Origin: Methylobacterium frigidaeris
GTDB taxonomy: Bacteria > Pseudomonadota > Alphaproteobacteria > Rhizobiales > Beijerinckiaceae
Reading direction: 5' to 3'
DNA length: 64,000 nucleotides
Assembly: GCF_022179185.1 (NCBI RefSeq)
Contig: NZ_BPQJ01000006.1
Coordinates: 186,001 to 250,000 of the forward strand
Below are positions 36,517 to 43,572 of this stretch, piece by piece (the stretch's first letter is position 1; every line of letters starts with the position of its first letter). A model generated the notes under the pieces. That model saw nothing but the letters and a program-made list of their open reading frames with translations. It had not been told where the DNA came from and did not search any database. Made by a program: the position numbers and the translations under genes.

Positions 36517-36834
36517 CTACCCGGCAGCGCGCCACGCTGCTTCGGGTGCCGCTGCGACGGCCGGCAGCTGGTGGAACAGGTGGAAGCCGCAAGTCTCGGC
36601 GCCGCGCTCCGCCACTTCGGCCGAGAAGCCGGGCGGCGCCTCGGACGGGGCGTTGATGCTGCCCGCATAGGTCCAGGCCTCGCCGGTGACGAAGCCCGGT
36701 ACCGGAAAGTCGTTCGGCACCGCGCAGACCAGATCCGGCTCCTCGCGCCGGCGAAACAGGTTGTAGGTCGGCCAGCGCCGCACGGTGCGCGGCCACGCGC
36801 GTGTGAACCCTGAGCCCACGCTGCTCGCGTTCAT
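36517..36834 (-). CDS. Hypothetical protein, 105 aa
   Basis: A 105-aa protein of unknown function, with no signal peptide or membrane helix. It is rich in aromatic residues in the first 60 positions (RRWPTYNLFRRREEPDLVCA, WTYAGSINAP), with a FHLFHQLP stretch later, so a small folded domain is plausible. The start at 36834 was chosen because GGGGGGAG lies 7-9 bases upstream; the frame is open 36 more codons without a site. It is divergent from sga, and the 465-bp region between them carries operator-like palindromes, so it might respond to the same regulator (inference). Confidence 0.55.
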   Translation of the reverse strand: MNASSVGSGFTRAWPRTVRRWPTYNLFRRREEPDLVCAVPNDFPVPGFVTGEAWTYAGSINAPSEAPPGFSAEVAERGAETCGFHLFHQLPAVAAAPEAAWRAAG

Positions 36835-37028
36835 GACTAGTCTCCCCCCGGGTCCGACCCGTTGCATCTTTGGGCCGATGCATATCCGCCGTGATCGGAA
36901 CCGCTGATCACATTCGATAAGGTTTGCGACTTTTCTGGGCAATACTGCCGATACGGCAAAGCCTAGATTGCGCCCTGCGGCGGAAGGCGCAGCCGCCTAC
37001 CCCTTTCGGCCAAGCTGCGTGGCGGTGT

Positions 37029-37042
37029 TTCAAATTTTTGAA
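37029..37042. promoter_or_regulatory. Palindromic operator candidate TTCAAATTTTTGAA
   Basis: A perfect dyad with 6-bp arms and a TT centre. Bases 37029 (T) and 37041 (A) satisfy the LysR T-N11-A rule inside an inverted repeat. It lies 258 bp before the sga ATG. Confidence 0.5.
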
Positions 37043-37175
37043 GGTGAGCCTCAGTTTTTTCAGTTTTCCTTGCCGCGTGGCGGCCCGCATAGTCGCTCCC
37101 GACACGGCGATCCGGGGCAGCACGCGGCGATGAGCCGCCGCCTGGTCTTCCGATCACCGCGCCCGCGCCGATCAG

Positions 37176-37195
37176 AACCGATCGGTTCAAACCGA
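37176..37195. promoter_or_regulatory. Triple half-site operator candidate
   Basis: AACCGATCGGTTCAAACCGA holds two direct AACCGA half-sites 14 bases apart with an inverted TCGGTT between them. Both the first pair (12-bp perfect palindrome) and the second pair (2-base spacer) are dyads. It lies 105 bp before the sga ATG. Confidence 0.55.
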
Positions 37196-37299
37196 GATTT
37201 TGCCGGCGCCGTCGCGGCGGCCGGCGGCGCGCACCCGATTCACGACACCGGACGAGGCAACGTCCGGATTGGTCAGCCCGCAGGGCCGGAGGAGACACC

Positions 37300-38487
37300 A
37301 TGGCTGGATCGAGACGTCCGGGACGCAACTTTCTCTTCGTTCCGGGCCCGACCAACGTGCCGGAGCGGGTCCAGCGCGCGATGATCGTGCCGATGGAGGA
37401 CCATCGCTCGCCCGTCTTCCCCGACCTGACCCTGCCGCTGTTCGAGGAGACGAGAAAGATCTTCAAGTCCCGGGACGGCCAAGTCTTCCTGTTCCCGTCG
37501 AGCGGCACCGGGGCCTGGGAAGCGGCGCTCACCAACACGCTCTCCCCGGGCGACCGGGTCCTGGCGCCGCGCTTCGGCCAGTTCAGCACCTTGTGGATCG
37601 ACCTCGCCCAGCGGGTCGGCCTCGACGTCGAGATCCAGGACGAGGCATGGGGCACCGGCGCCGATCCGGCGCGGATCGAGGAGGCTTTGCGGGCCGACCG
37701 CGAGCACCGGATCAAGGCGGTGCTGGTGGTCCACAACGAGACCGCGACCGGCGTCACCTCCGATATCGGCGCGGTGCGCCGGGCGATCGACGCGGCCGGC
37801 CACCCGGCGATGCTGTACGTCGACGGCGTGTCCTCGATCGGCAGCATCGACTTCCGGGCCGACGAGTGGGGCGTCGATTGCGCCATCACCGGCTCGCAGA
37901 AGGGCCTGATGCTGCCCGCCGGCCTCGGCATCGTCTGCGCCAGCCAGCGGGCGCTGGCGGCCTCCAGGACCGCCGAGTGTCGCCGGGCCTATTTCGATTT
38001 CGCCGACCAGACCAAGGCCAACGCCACCGGCTACTTCCCCTACACGCCGCCCCTGCCGCTGCTCTACGGCCTGCGCGAGGCCCTGCGCTGCCTGGAGGAG
38101 GAGGGGCTGGAGCAGGTCTTCGCCCGCCACCGGCGGCTGGCCGACGGCGCCCGCGCGGCGGTCCGGGCCTGGGGCCTGACGCTGTGCGCGCGTGAGCCGA
38201 AGTGGCACTCCGACACGGTGAGCGCCGTGATGGTGCCGGAAGGGATCAACGGCGCCGAGGTCATCAGCCTGGCCTATCGCCGCTACAACCTCGCCCTCGG
38301 GGCCGGCCTGTCGCAGGTGGCGGGCAAGCTCTTCCGCATCGGTCATCTCGGCGATCTCAACGAGCTGATGCTGCTCGGCGCCCTCTCGGGCTGCGAGATG
38401 GCGATGCGGGATGCCGGCATCCGCATCGAGCCCGGCAGCGGCGTCGCCGCGGCGCAGGAGCATTTCCGGGAAACCCGGGAGAGTTAG
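37300..38487 (+). CDS. sga: Serine-glyoxylate aminotransferase
   Basis: A 395-aa PLP aminotransferase of class V that converts serine plus glyoxylate to hydroxypyruvate plus glycine, the first step of the serine cycle after serine hydroxymethyltransferase. Hallmarks are LFVPGPTNVPERV at the N-terminus, VFLFPSSGTGAWEAAL (phosphate cup), LVVHNETATGVTSDI, YVDGVSSIGS (Asp under the PLP ring) and the PLP lysine in GSQKGLMLP. GGAGGAG lies before the ATG. It is the first gene of the methylotrophy cluster and is preceded by operator-like dyads. A REP-like element separates it from hprA. Length and context match Methylobacterium Sga. Confidence 0.96.
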   Translation: MAGSRRPGRNFLFVPGPTNVPERVQRAMIVPMEDHRSPVFPDLTLPLFEETRKIFKSRDGQVFLFPSSGTGAWEAALTNTLSPGDRVLAPRFGQFSTLWIDLAQRVGLDVEIQDEAWGTGADPARIEEALRADREHRIKAVLVVHNETATGVTSDIGAVRRAIDAAGHPAMLYVDGVSSIGSIDFRADEWGVDCAITGSQKGLMLPAGLGIVCASQRALAASRTAECRRAYFDFADQTKANATGYFPYTPPLPLLYGLREALRCLEEEGLEQVFARHRRLADGARAAVRAWGLTLCAREPKWHSDTVSAVMVPEGINGAEVISLAYRRYNLALGAGLSQVAGKLFRIGHLGDLNELMLLGALSGCEMAMRDAGIRIEPGSGVAAAQEHFRETRES

Positions 38488-38493
38488 GCACTT

Positions 38494-38600
38494 CCCCCCT
38501 GTGGGGAGGGGCCAGGGTTGGTGCCGCGCAAGGCGCGAGCGTCATCCGGCACCACCCCCACCCCTGAGCCCCTCCCCACAAGGGGGAGGGGTGATGCTGC
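38494..38600. repeat. REP-like composite element A between sga and hprA
   Basis: About 105 bp made of CCCCCCTGTGGGGAGGGG, then GGTTGGTGC, a short middle, then GCACCACCCCCACCCC and CCCCTCCCCACAAGGGGGAG. The ends are imperfect inverted repeats of each other, and the last part forms its own hairpin. It is the same layout as element B at 43419. Confidence 0.75.
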
Positions 38601-38687
38601 TCACACCCAAGACCGGCTGCCACACCCCCGCCCACCATGCCATTCTGCCGCGCCATGCCCCGCCAGGCCGGGGCGCCGGAGACCGAC

Positions 38688-39626
38688 ATGTCCCACCGCA
38701 TCGTCTTCCTCGACCGCGAGACCCTGGATGCCGAGCTGCGGCGCCCGAGCTTCCCGCACGATTACGCCGAGCACCCGGTGACGGCGCCTGAGGAGATCGT
38801 CGCGCGGCTCCAGGGCGCCGACATCGCCATCATCAACAAGGTGCCGATGCGGGACGAGACCTTGGGCCAGCTGCCGGACCTGAAGCTGATCGCGGTCGCG
38901 GCGACCGGCACCGACGTGGTCGACAAGGCGGCCGCCAAGGCGCGCGGCATCACCGTCGTCAATGTCCGCAACTACGCCTTCAACACCGTGCCGGAGCACG
39001 TGATCGGGCTGATCTTCGCGCTCCGCCGGGCGATCGTGCCCTACGCCAGCTCGGTCCGGCGCGGCGACTGGGGCAAGGCGCGGCATTTCTGCTACTTCGA
39101 CTACCCGATCCGCGACGTCGCCGGCTCGACCCTCGGCATCGTCGGCTACGGCGCGCTCGGCAAGTCGATCGGCCAGCGGGCCGAGGCGCTCGGCATGCGG
39201 GTGCTCGCCTACGACGTGATGCCCCAGCCCGGTCTCGTCGACCTCGACACGATCATCCGCGAGAGCGACGTCATCACCCTGCACGCGCCGCTGACGCCGG
39301 AGACCCGCAACATGATCGGGCGGGACGAGCTGGCGCGGATGAAGCGCGACGCGATCCTCATCAACACCGCCCGCGGCGGCTTGGTCGACGAGGCGGCCCT
39401 CGCCGAGGCCCTGCAAGCCGGCACGATCGGAGGCGCCGGCTTCGACGTGCTCACCAGCGAGCCGCCGCGGGACGACAACCCGCTCCTCGCCCTCGACCTG
39501 CCGAACCTCATCATCACCCCCCACGTCGCCTGGGCGAGCAAGCAGGCGATGCAGATCCTCGCCGACCAGCTCGTCGACAACATCGAGGCCTTCGTGGCCG
39601 GCCGGCCGCAGAACGTGGTGGAGTAG
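38688..39626 (+). CDS. hprA: Hydroxypyruvate reductase (D-glycerate dehydrogenase)
   Basis: A 312-aa D-2-hydroxyacid dehydrogenase that reduces hydroxypyruvate to D-glycerate with NAD(P)H in the serine cycle. It has the NAD site LGIVGYGALGKSIGQRAEALG (about residues 148-168) and substrate/catalytic segments VAATGTDVVDKAAA, ILINTARGGLVDEAAL (catalytic Arg lies earlier in HAPLTPETRN) and the Glu-His pair ending in TPHVAWAS. GGAG lies seven bases before the ATG at 38688; the frame extends 17 codons further up without family match. It follows sga and precedes mtdA by about 80 bp, the M. extorquens order. Confidence 0.96.
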   Translation: MSHRIVFLDRETLDAELRRPSFPHDYAEHPVTAPEEIVARLQGADIAIINKVPMRDETLGQLPDLKLIAVAATGTDVVDKAAAKARGITVVNVRNYAFNTVPEHVIGLIFALRRAIVPYASSVRRGDWGKARHFCYFDYPIRDVAGSTLGIVGYGALGKSIGQRAEALGMRVLAYDVMPQPGLVDLDTIIRESDVITLHAPLTPETRNMIGRDELARMKRDAILINTARGGLVDEAALAEALQAGTIGGAGFDVLTSEPPRDDNPLLALDLPNLIITPHVAWASKQAMQILADQLVDNIEAFVAGRPQNVVE

Positions 39627-39705
39627 GGCGGGAGGGGACGCTAACCCGCTCCGGTACCAAAGAGACCCCGCGCCGGCTCGGATGCCCGCGGCGGAAAGGA
39701 CGACG

Positions 39706-40566
39706 ATGAAGAAGCTCCTGTTCCAGTTCGACACCGACCCGATGCCCAGCGTGTTCGACACGGTGGTGGGCTACGATGGCGGCGCCGACATCATCACCGG
39801 CTATCCCAACGTCACGCCTGACAATGTCGGCGCGCTCGTCGACGGCACGATCTACACCCGCGGCGGATCGGAGAAGAAATCGACCGCGATCTTCGTCGGC
39901 GGCGGCAGCATGGCGGCCGGCGAGGCGGTGTTCAAGGCGGTGCGCAAGCGCTTCTTCGGCCCGTTCCGGGTGTCGTGCATGCTCGACTCCAACGGCTCGA
40001 ACACCACGGCGGCGGCGGGCGTCGCCCTCGTCGCCAAGGCGGCGGGCTCGCTCGAAGGCAAGCGCGCCCTGGTGCTCGCCGGCACCGGCCCGGTCGGCAT
40101 GCGCTCGGCGGCGCTGCTGGCCAAGGAGGGCGCCACCGTGACCCTCGCCGGGCGTCAGCTCGCCAAGGCCGAGGAGGCCGCGAAGGCGATCGAGGCCCGG
40201 TTCAAGGTCGCGATCCGGGCGATCGAGACCCCGGATTCCGAGGCCCGCGGCGCGGCCGTGGCCGAGGCCGACGTGGCGTTCTCCGCCGGCGCGATCGGGC
40301 TCGAACTCGTCTCCGAGGCGCAGTGGACGGCTGCGAAGACTCTCGCGTTCCTCGCCGACTACAACGCGCAGCCGCCGCTCGGCTTCGGCGGGATCGAGGC
40401 GACCGACAAGGGCAAGGAGCGCCACGGCAAGACGGTGTTCGGGGCACTCGGCATCGGCGGGCTGAAGCTCAAGCTGCACCGGGCCTGCGTCGCCAAGCTG
40501 TTCGAGAGCAGCGAACTGGTCCTCGACGCGGAAGAGATCTACGCGCTCGCGAAAGAGATGGCGTGA
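39706..40566 (+). CDS. mtdA: NADP-dependent methylene-tetrahydrofolate/methylene-tetrahydromethanopterin dehydrogenase
   Basis: A 286-aa MtdA. It interconverts methylene- and methenyl-tetrahydrofolate (and the H4MPT analogue) with NADP, linking C1 units to assimilation. The N-terminus KKLLFQFDTDPMPSVFDTVV and YDGGADIITGYPNVTPDNV are family-specific. TRGGSEKKSTAIFVGG lies in the substrate domain. The NADP-binding domain has VLAGTGPVGMRSAALLAKEGA, with the following TLAGRQLAKAE carrying the Arg expected to contact the 2'-phosphate. Length matches the crystallised M. extorquens enzyme (about 288 aa). AAAGGA precedes the ATG. Its TGA overlaps the fchA ATG (TGATG), so the two enzymes are translationally coupled. 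Confidence 0.97.
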   Translation: MKKLLFQFDTDPMPSVFDTVVGYDGGADIITGYPNVTPDNVGALVDGTIYTRGGSEKKSTAIFVGGGSMAAGEAVFKAVRKRFFGPFRVSCMLDSNGSNTTAAAGVALVAKAAGSLEGKRALVLAGTGPVGMRSAALLAKEGATVTLAGRQLAKAEEAAKAIEARFKVAIRAIETPDSEARGAAVAEADVAFSAGAIGLELVSEAQWTAAKTLAFLADYNAQPPLGFGGIEATDKGKERHGKTVFGALGIGGLKLKLHRACVAKLFESSELVLDAEEIYALAKEMA

Positions 40567-41195
40567 TGGCGCATTCTGAGGACACGATCCCGGGCTTCCT
40601 CGACGCGCTGGCGAGCGAGCGCCCGACCCCCGGCGGTGGCGGCGCGGCGGCGATCTCCGGCGCCATGGGTGCGGCCCTGGTCTCGATGGTCTGCAACCTC
40701 ACCATCGGCAAGAAGAAGTACGCCGAGGTCGAGGCCGAGATGATCGCGACCCGCGACCGGGCCGAGCGCTTGAGGGCCGAACTCACCGGCATGATCGCCG
40801 AGGACGTGAGCGCCTTCAACGCGGTGATGGGCGCCTACGGGTTGCCGAAGGCGAGCGACGAGGAGAAGGCGGCCCGCGCGGCCGCGATCCAGGACGCCTT
40901 GAGGCTCGCCACCGACGTGCCGCTCGCCTGCGCGAAGACCTGCCGGGCGGTGATCGACCTCTGCGAGGGGATCGCCGAGCGCGGCAACCTCAACGTCGTC
41001 AGCGACGCGGGCGTCGCCGTGCTGGCGGCCCAAGCCGGCCTGCGCAGCGCCGCCCTCAACGTCTACGTGAACGCCAAGGCGATCGAGGACCGGACCTTCG
41101 CGGAAGGCCGCCTCGCCGACCTCGCCCGCGCCCTCGACGGGGCCGACGCCCTGACCGAGCGGGTCTACGGTCTGGTGAAGTCGAAGCTGACCTGA
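40566..41195 (+). CDS. fchA: Methenyl-tetrahydrofolate cyclohydrolase
   Basis: A 209-aa cyclodeaminase/cyclohydrolase family enzyme (FchA). It hydrolyses methenyl-tetrahydrofolate to 10-formyl-tetrahydrofolate; in methylotrophic growth the flux runs toward methenyl for serine synthesis. Characteristic segments are SERPTPGGGGAAAISGAMGA near the start, MVCNLTIGKKKYAEVE, EEKAARAAAIQDALRLATDV and GNLNVVSDAGVAVLAAQAG. The structure is all-helical and unlike FolD. The start overlaps the mtdA stop, as in M. extorquens. A strong hairpin follows 65 bp after the stop, before mtkA. Confidence 0.96.
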   Translation: MAHSEDTIPGFLDALASERPTPGGGGAAAISGAMGAALVSMVCNLTIGKKKYAEVEAEMIATRDRAERLRAELTGMIAEDVSAFNAVMGAYGLPKASDEEKAARAAAIQDALRLATDVPLACAKTCRAVIDLCEGIAERGNLNVVSDAGVAVLAAQAGLRSAALNVYVNAKAIEDRTFAEGRLADLARALDGADALTERVYGLVKSKLT

Positions 41196-41260
41196 CGGTC
41201 GGCACCCGCCCGGCACGATAACCGGGCGAACAGCCGAAGCAACGCACCGCGCTTTTTGAG

Positions 41261-41289
41261 CCGGGCGCGAGGAATCCCCTCGCGCCCGG
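41261..41289 (+). terminator. Strong hairpin between fchA and mtkA
   Basis: A perfect 12-bp stem (41261-41272 with 41278-41289, loop AATCC) ends 36 bp before the mtkA ATG. No T-run follows (a CTTTTTG lies before it). It may be an attenuator, a processing or stability element, or a leftover terminator separating sga-hprA-mtdA-fchA from mtkA-mtkB-ppc. Confidence 0.65.
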
Positions 41290-41325
41290 AACGGGAAGCC
41301 TTTGCCCAACATCCAGGAGGACGCC

Positions 41326-42495
41326 ATGGACGTGCACGAGTACCAGGCCAAGGAGCTGCTCGCGAGCTTCGGCGTGCCGATCCCGAAGGGCGCCGTGGCC
41401 TTCAGCCCGGACCAGGCGGTCTACGCCGCCACGGAACTCGGCGGCGGGCACTGGGCGGTGAAGGCGCAGATCCATGCCGGCGCCCGCGGCAAGGCCGGCG
41501 GCATCCGGCTCTGCCGCACCACCCACGAGGTGCGGGACGCCGCGACCGACCTGCTCGGACGGCGCCTCGTCACGCACCAGACGGGCCCCGAGGGCAAGCC
41601 GGTGCAGCGGGTCTATATCGAGACCGCCGACCCGTTCGAGCGCGAGCTCTATCTCGGCATCGTCCTCGACCGGAAGGTGGAGCGGGTGCGGGTCGTGGCT
41701 TCCAAGGCCGGCGGCATGGACATCGAGGAGATCGCCGCGACCGATCCGGAGGCGCTGCTCCAGGTGGTGGTGGAGCCGGCGGTCGGCCTGCAGCCCTTCG
41801 AGGCGCGGGAACTCGCCTTCCGGCTCGGCCTGAACATCAAGCAGGTCGGCGCCGCCGTGAAGACGATCATGAGCGCCTACCGGGCCTTTCGCGATTGCGA
41901 CGCCGTCATGCTGGAGATCAACCCGCTCGTCGTGACGCGGGACGACCGGGTGCTGGCGCTCGACGCCAAGATGTCGTTCGACGACAACGCGCTGTTCCGG
42001 CGCCGCGCCATCGCGGACATGCACGACCCCTCGCAGAGCGACCCGCGCGAGGCCCAGGCCGCCGAGCACAACCTGAACTACATTGGCCTCGACGGCGAGA
42101 TCGGCTGCATCGTCAACGGCGCCGGGCTCGCCATGGCGACCATGGACATGATCAAGCATGCCGGCGGCGAGCCGGCGAACTTCCTCGATGTCGGCGGCGG
42201 CGCCTCGCCGCAGCGGGTCGCCACCGCCTTCCGCCTCGTCCTCTCCGACCCGAACGTGCGGGCGATCCTGGTCAACATCTTCGCGGGCATCAACCGCTGC
42301 GACTGGATCGCCGAGGGCGTCGTCCAGGCCGCCCGCGAGGTGAAGATCGGCGTGCCGCTGGTGGTCCGGCTCGCCGGCACCAACGTCGAGGCCGGCAAGG
42401 CGATCCTGGAGAAGAGCGGCCTCGACCTCATCACCGCCGATACCCTGACGGAGGCCGCCGAGAAGGCCGTCGCCGCCATCCGCACCAAGAACTGA
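41326..42495 (+). CDS. mtkA: Malate thiokinase (malate-CoA ligase) beta subunit
   Basis: A 389-aa ATP-grasp subunit that, with MtkB, converts malate, CoA and ATP to malyl-CoA. It resembles succinyl-CoA synthetase beta subunit (SucC). The N-terminus [35 protein letters not shown] in the ATP-grasp fold, [20 protein letters not shown], and the C-terminal CoA-ligase part with [18 protein letters not shown] and [18 protein letters not shown] are all present. The mtkAB call over sucCD rests on its position in the serine-cycle cluster and the downstream ppc. AGGAGG precedes the ATG. It lies 11 bp from mtkB. Confidence 0.95.
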   Translation: MDVHEYQAKELLASFGVPIPKGAVAFSPDQAVYAATELGGGHWAVKAQIHAGARGKAGGIRLCRTTHEVRDAATDLLGRRLVTHQTGPEGKPVQRVYIETADPFERELYLGIVLDRKVERVRVVASKAGGMDIEEIAATDPEALLQVVVEPAVGLQPFEARELAFRLGLNIKQVGAAVKTIMSAYRAFRDCDAVMLEINPLVVTRDDRVLALDAKMSFDDNALFRRRAIADMHDPSQSDPREAQAAEHNLNYIGLDGEIGCIVNGAGLAMATMDMIKHAGGEPANFLDVGGGASPQRVATAFRLVLSDPNVRAILVNIFAGINRCDWIAEGVVQAAREVKIGVPLVVRLAGTNVEAGKAILEKSGLDLITADTLTEAAEKAVAAIRTKN

Positions 42496-42506
42496 GGAGA
42501 GGCCCG

Positions 42507-43406
42507 ATGAGCATCCTGATCGACGAGACGACCCGGATCCTGGTCCAGGGCATCACCGGGGACAAGGGCAGCTTCCACACCCGCGAGATGGTGGAGTACG
42601 GCTCGCGGGTCGTGGCCGGCGTCACCCCGGGCAAGGGCGGGCGCACCGAGCACGGCGTGCCGGTCTTCGACACGGTGCGCCAGGCGGTGCAGGACACCGG
42701 CGCCGAGGCCAGCATCACCTTCGTGGCCCCGCCCTTCGCGGCCGACGCCATCATGGAGGCGGCGGATGCCGGCATCCGGCTGATCTGCTCGATCACCGAC
42801 GGCATCCCCGCCCAGGACATGATGCGGGTCAAGCGCTACCTGCGGCGCTACCCGAAGGAGCGCCGGCCGATGGTGGTGGGGCCGAACTGCGCCGGCATCA
42901 TCTCCCCCGGCAAGGCGATGCTCGGCATCATGCCGGGCCACATCTACCTGAAGGGCAATATCGGGGTGATCTCCCGCTCCGGCACCCTCGGCTACGAGGC
43001 CGCCGCGCAGATGAAGGCGGTGGGCCTCGGCATCTCGACCTCGGTCGGGATCGGCGGCGACCCGATCAACGGCTCGTCCTTCCTCGATCACCTCGCCCTG
43101 TTCGAGGAGGATCCGGACACTGCGGCGGTGCTGATGATCGGCGAGATCGGCGGCCCGCAGGAGGCCGAGGCCGCGGCCTGGATTCGAGCGAACATGCGAA
43201 AGCCGGTGGTCGGCTTCGTCGCCGGGCTCACCGCCCCGAAGGGCCGCAAGATGGGCCATGCCGGCGCGATCATCTCGGCGGCCGGCGACAGCGCCGGGGA
43301 GAAGGCAGAGATCATGCGCTCCTTCGGCCTCACCGTGGCCCCGAGCCCCGGCGCGTTCGGCACCACCATGGCGCAGGTGATGGCGGAGCGCCGCAAGGCG
43401 GCGTGA
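42507..43406 (+). CDS. mtkB: Malate thiokinase (malate-CoA ligase) alpha subunit
   Basis: A 299-aa partner of MtkA, similar to succinyl-CoA synthetase alpha (SucD). It has the CoA-binding N-terminal segment [21 protein letters not shown], the [10 protein letters not shown] motif, and the phosphorylated active-site His in [39 protein letters not shown] and [14 protein letters not shown] complete the family pattern. Together with MtkA it makes malyl-CoA, which malyl-CoA lyase would split to glyoxylate and acetyl-CoA; that lyase gene is not in this window. GAGGAGAGG lies just upstream of the ATG. A REP-like element and about 165 bp separate it from ppc. Confidence 0.95.
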   Translation: MSILIDETTRILVQGITGDKGSFHTREMVEYGSRVVAGVTPGKGGRTEHGVPVFDTVRQAVQDTGAEASITFVAPPFAADAIMEAADAGIRLICSITDGIPAQDMMRVKRYLRRYPKERRPMVVGPNCAGIISPGKAMLGIMPGHIYLKGNIGVISRSGTLGYEAAAQMKAVGLGISTSVGIGGDPINGSSFLDHLALFEEDPDTAAVLMIGEIGGPQEAEAAAWIRANMRKPVVGFVAGLTAPKGRKMGHAGAIISAAGDSAGEKAEIMRSFGLTVAPSPGAFGTTMAQVMAERRKAA

Positions 43407-43418
43407 AGAGCCATCTCT

Positions 43419-43535
43419 CCTCCCCCTTGTAGGGAGGAGCCGGAGGTGGGGGGTGATGCCGGGTAGACCACAGCGGTGCCTCCTGCACCACCCCCACCCC
43501 TAACCCCTCCCCTCAAGGGGGAGGGGGAAGACACC
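43419..43535. repeat. REP-like composite element B between mtkB and ppc
   Basis: About 115 bp. The first hairpin, CTCCTCCCCCTTGTAGGGAG, is followed by GGAGGTGGGGGGTGATGCC. After a short middle, TGCACCACCCCCACCCCTAA and CCCCTCCCCTCAAGGGGGAG form the second. It shares arrangement and core sequence with element A (38494) and, on the other strand, with element C (17602). Confidence 0.75.
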
Positions 43536-43572
43536 TTGCTGCCCTCCCTCGATCCCCACGGGGAGCCCCCTG

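Larger units (their letters stand above)
36835..37299. promoter_or_regulatory. Serine-cycle upstream regulatory region
   Basis: 465 bp between the divergent 105-aa gene and sga. It is more AT-rich than the surroundings (notably 36905-36960 and 37020-37070) and has no convincing gene. It carries several dyads: TGCCG-ATA-CGGCA (36946-36958), TTCAAATTTTTGAA (37029-37042) and the triple AACCGA site (37176-37195). In M. extorquens the LysR-type regulator QscR binds upstream of sga (established); a T-N11-A match here fits such a role but is not proof. Confidence 0.6.

Noticed and set aside
36835..37299. Riboswitch upstream of sga
   Set aside because: Dyads are short and operator-like. I could not draw a conserved riboswitch core such as SAM, THF or glycine types.
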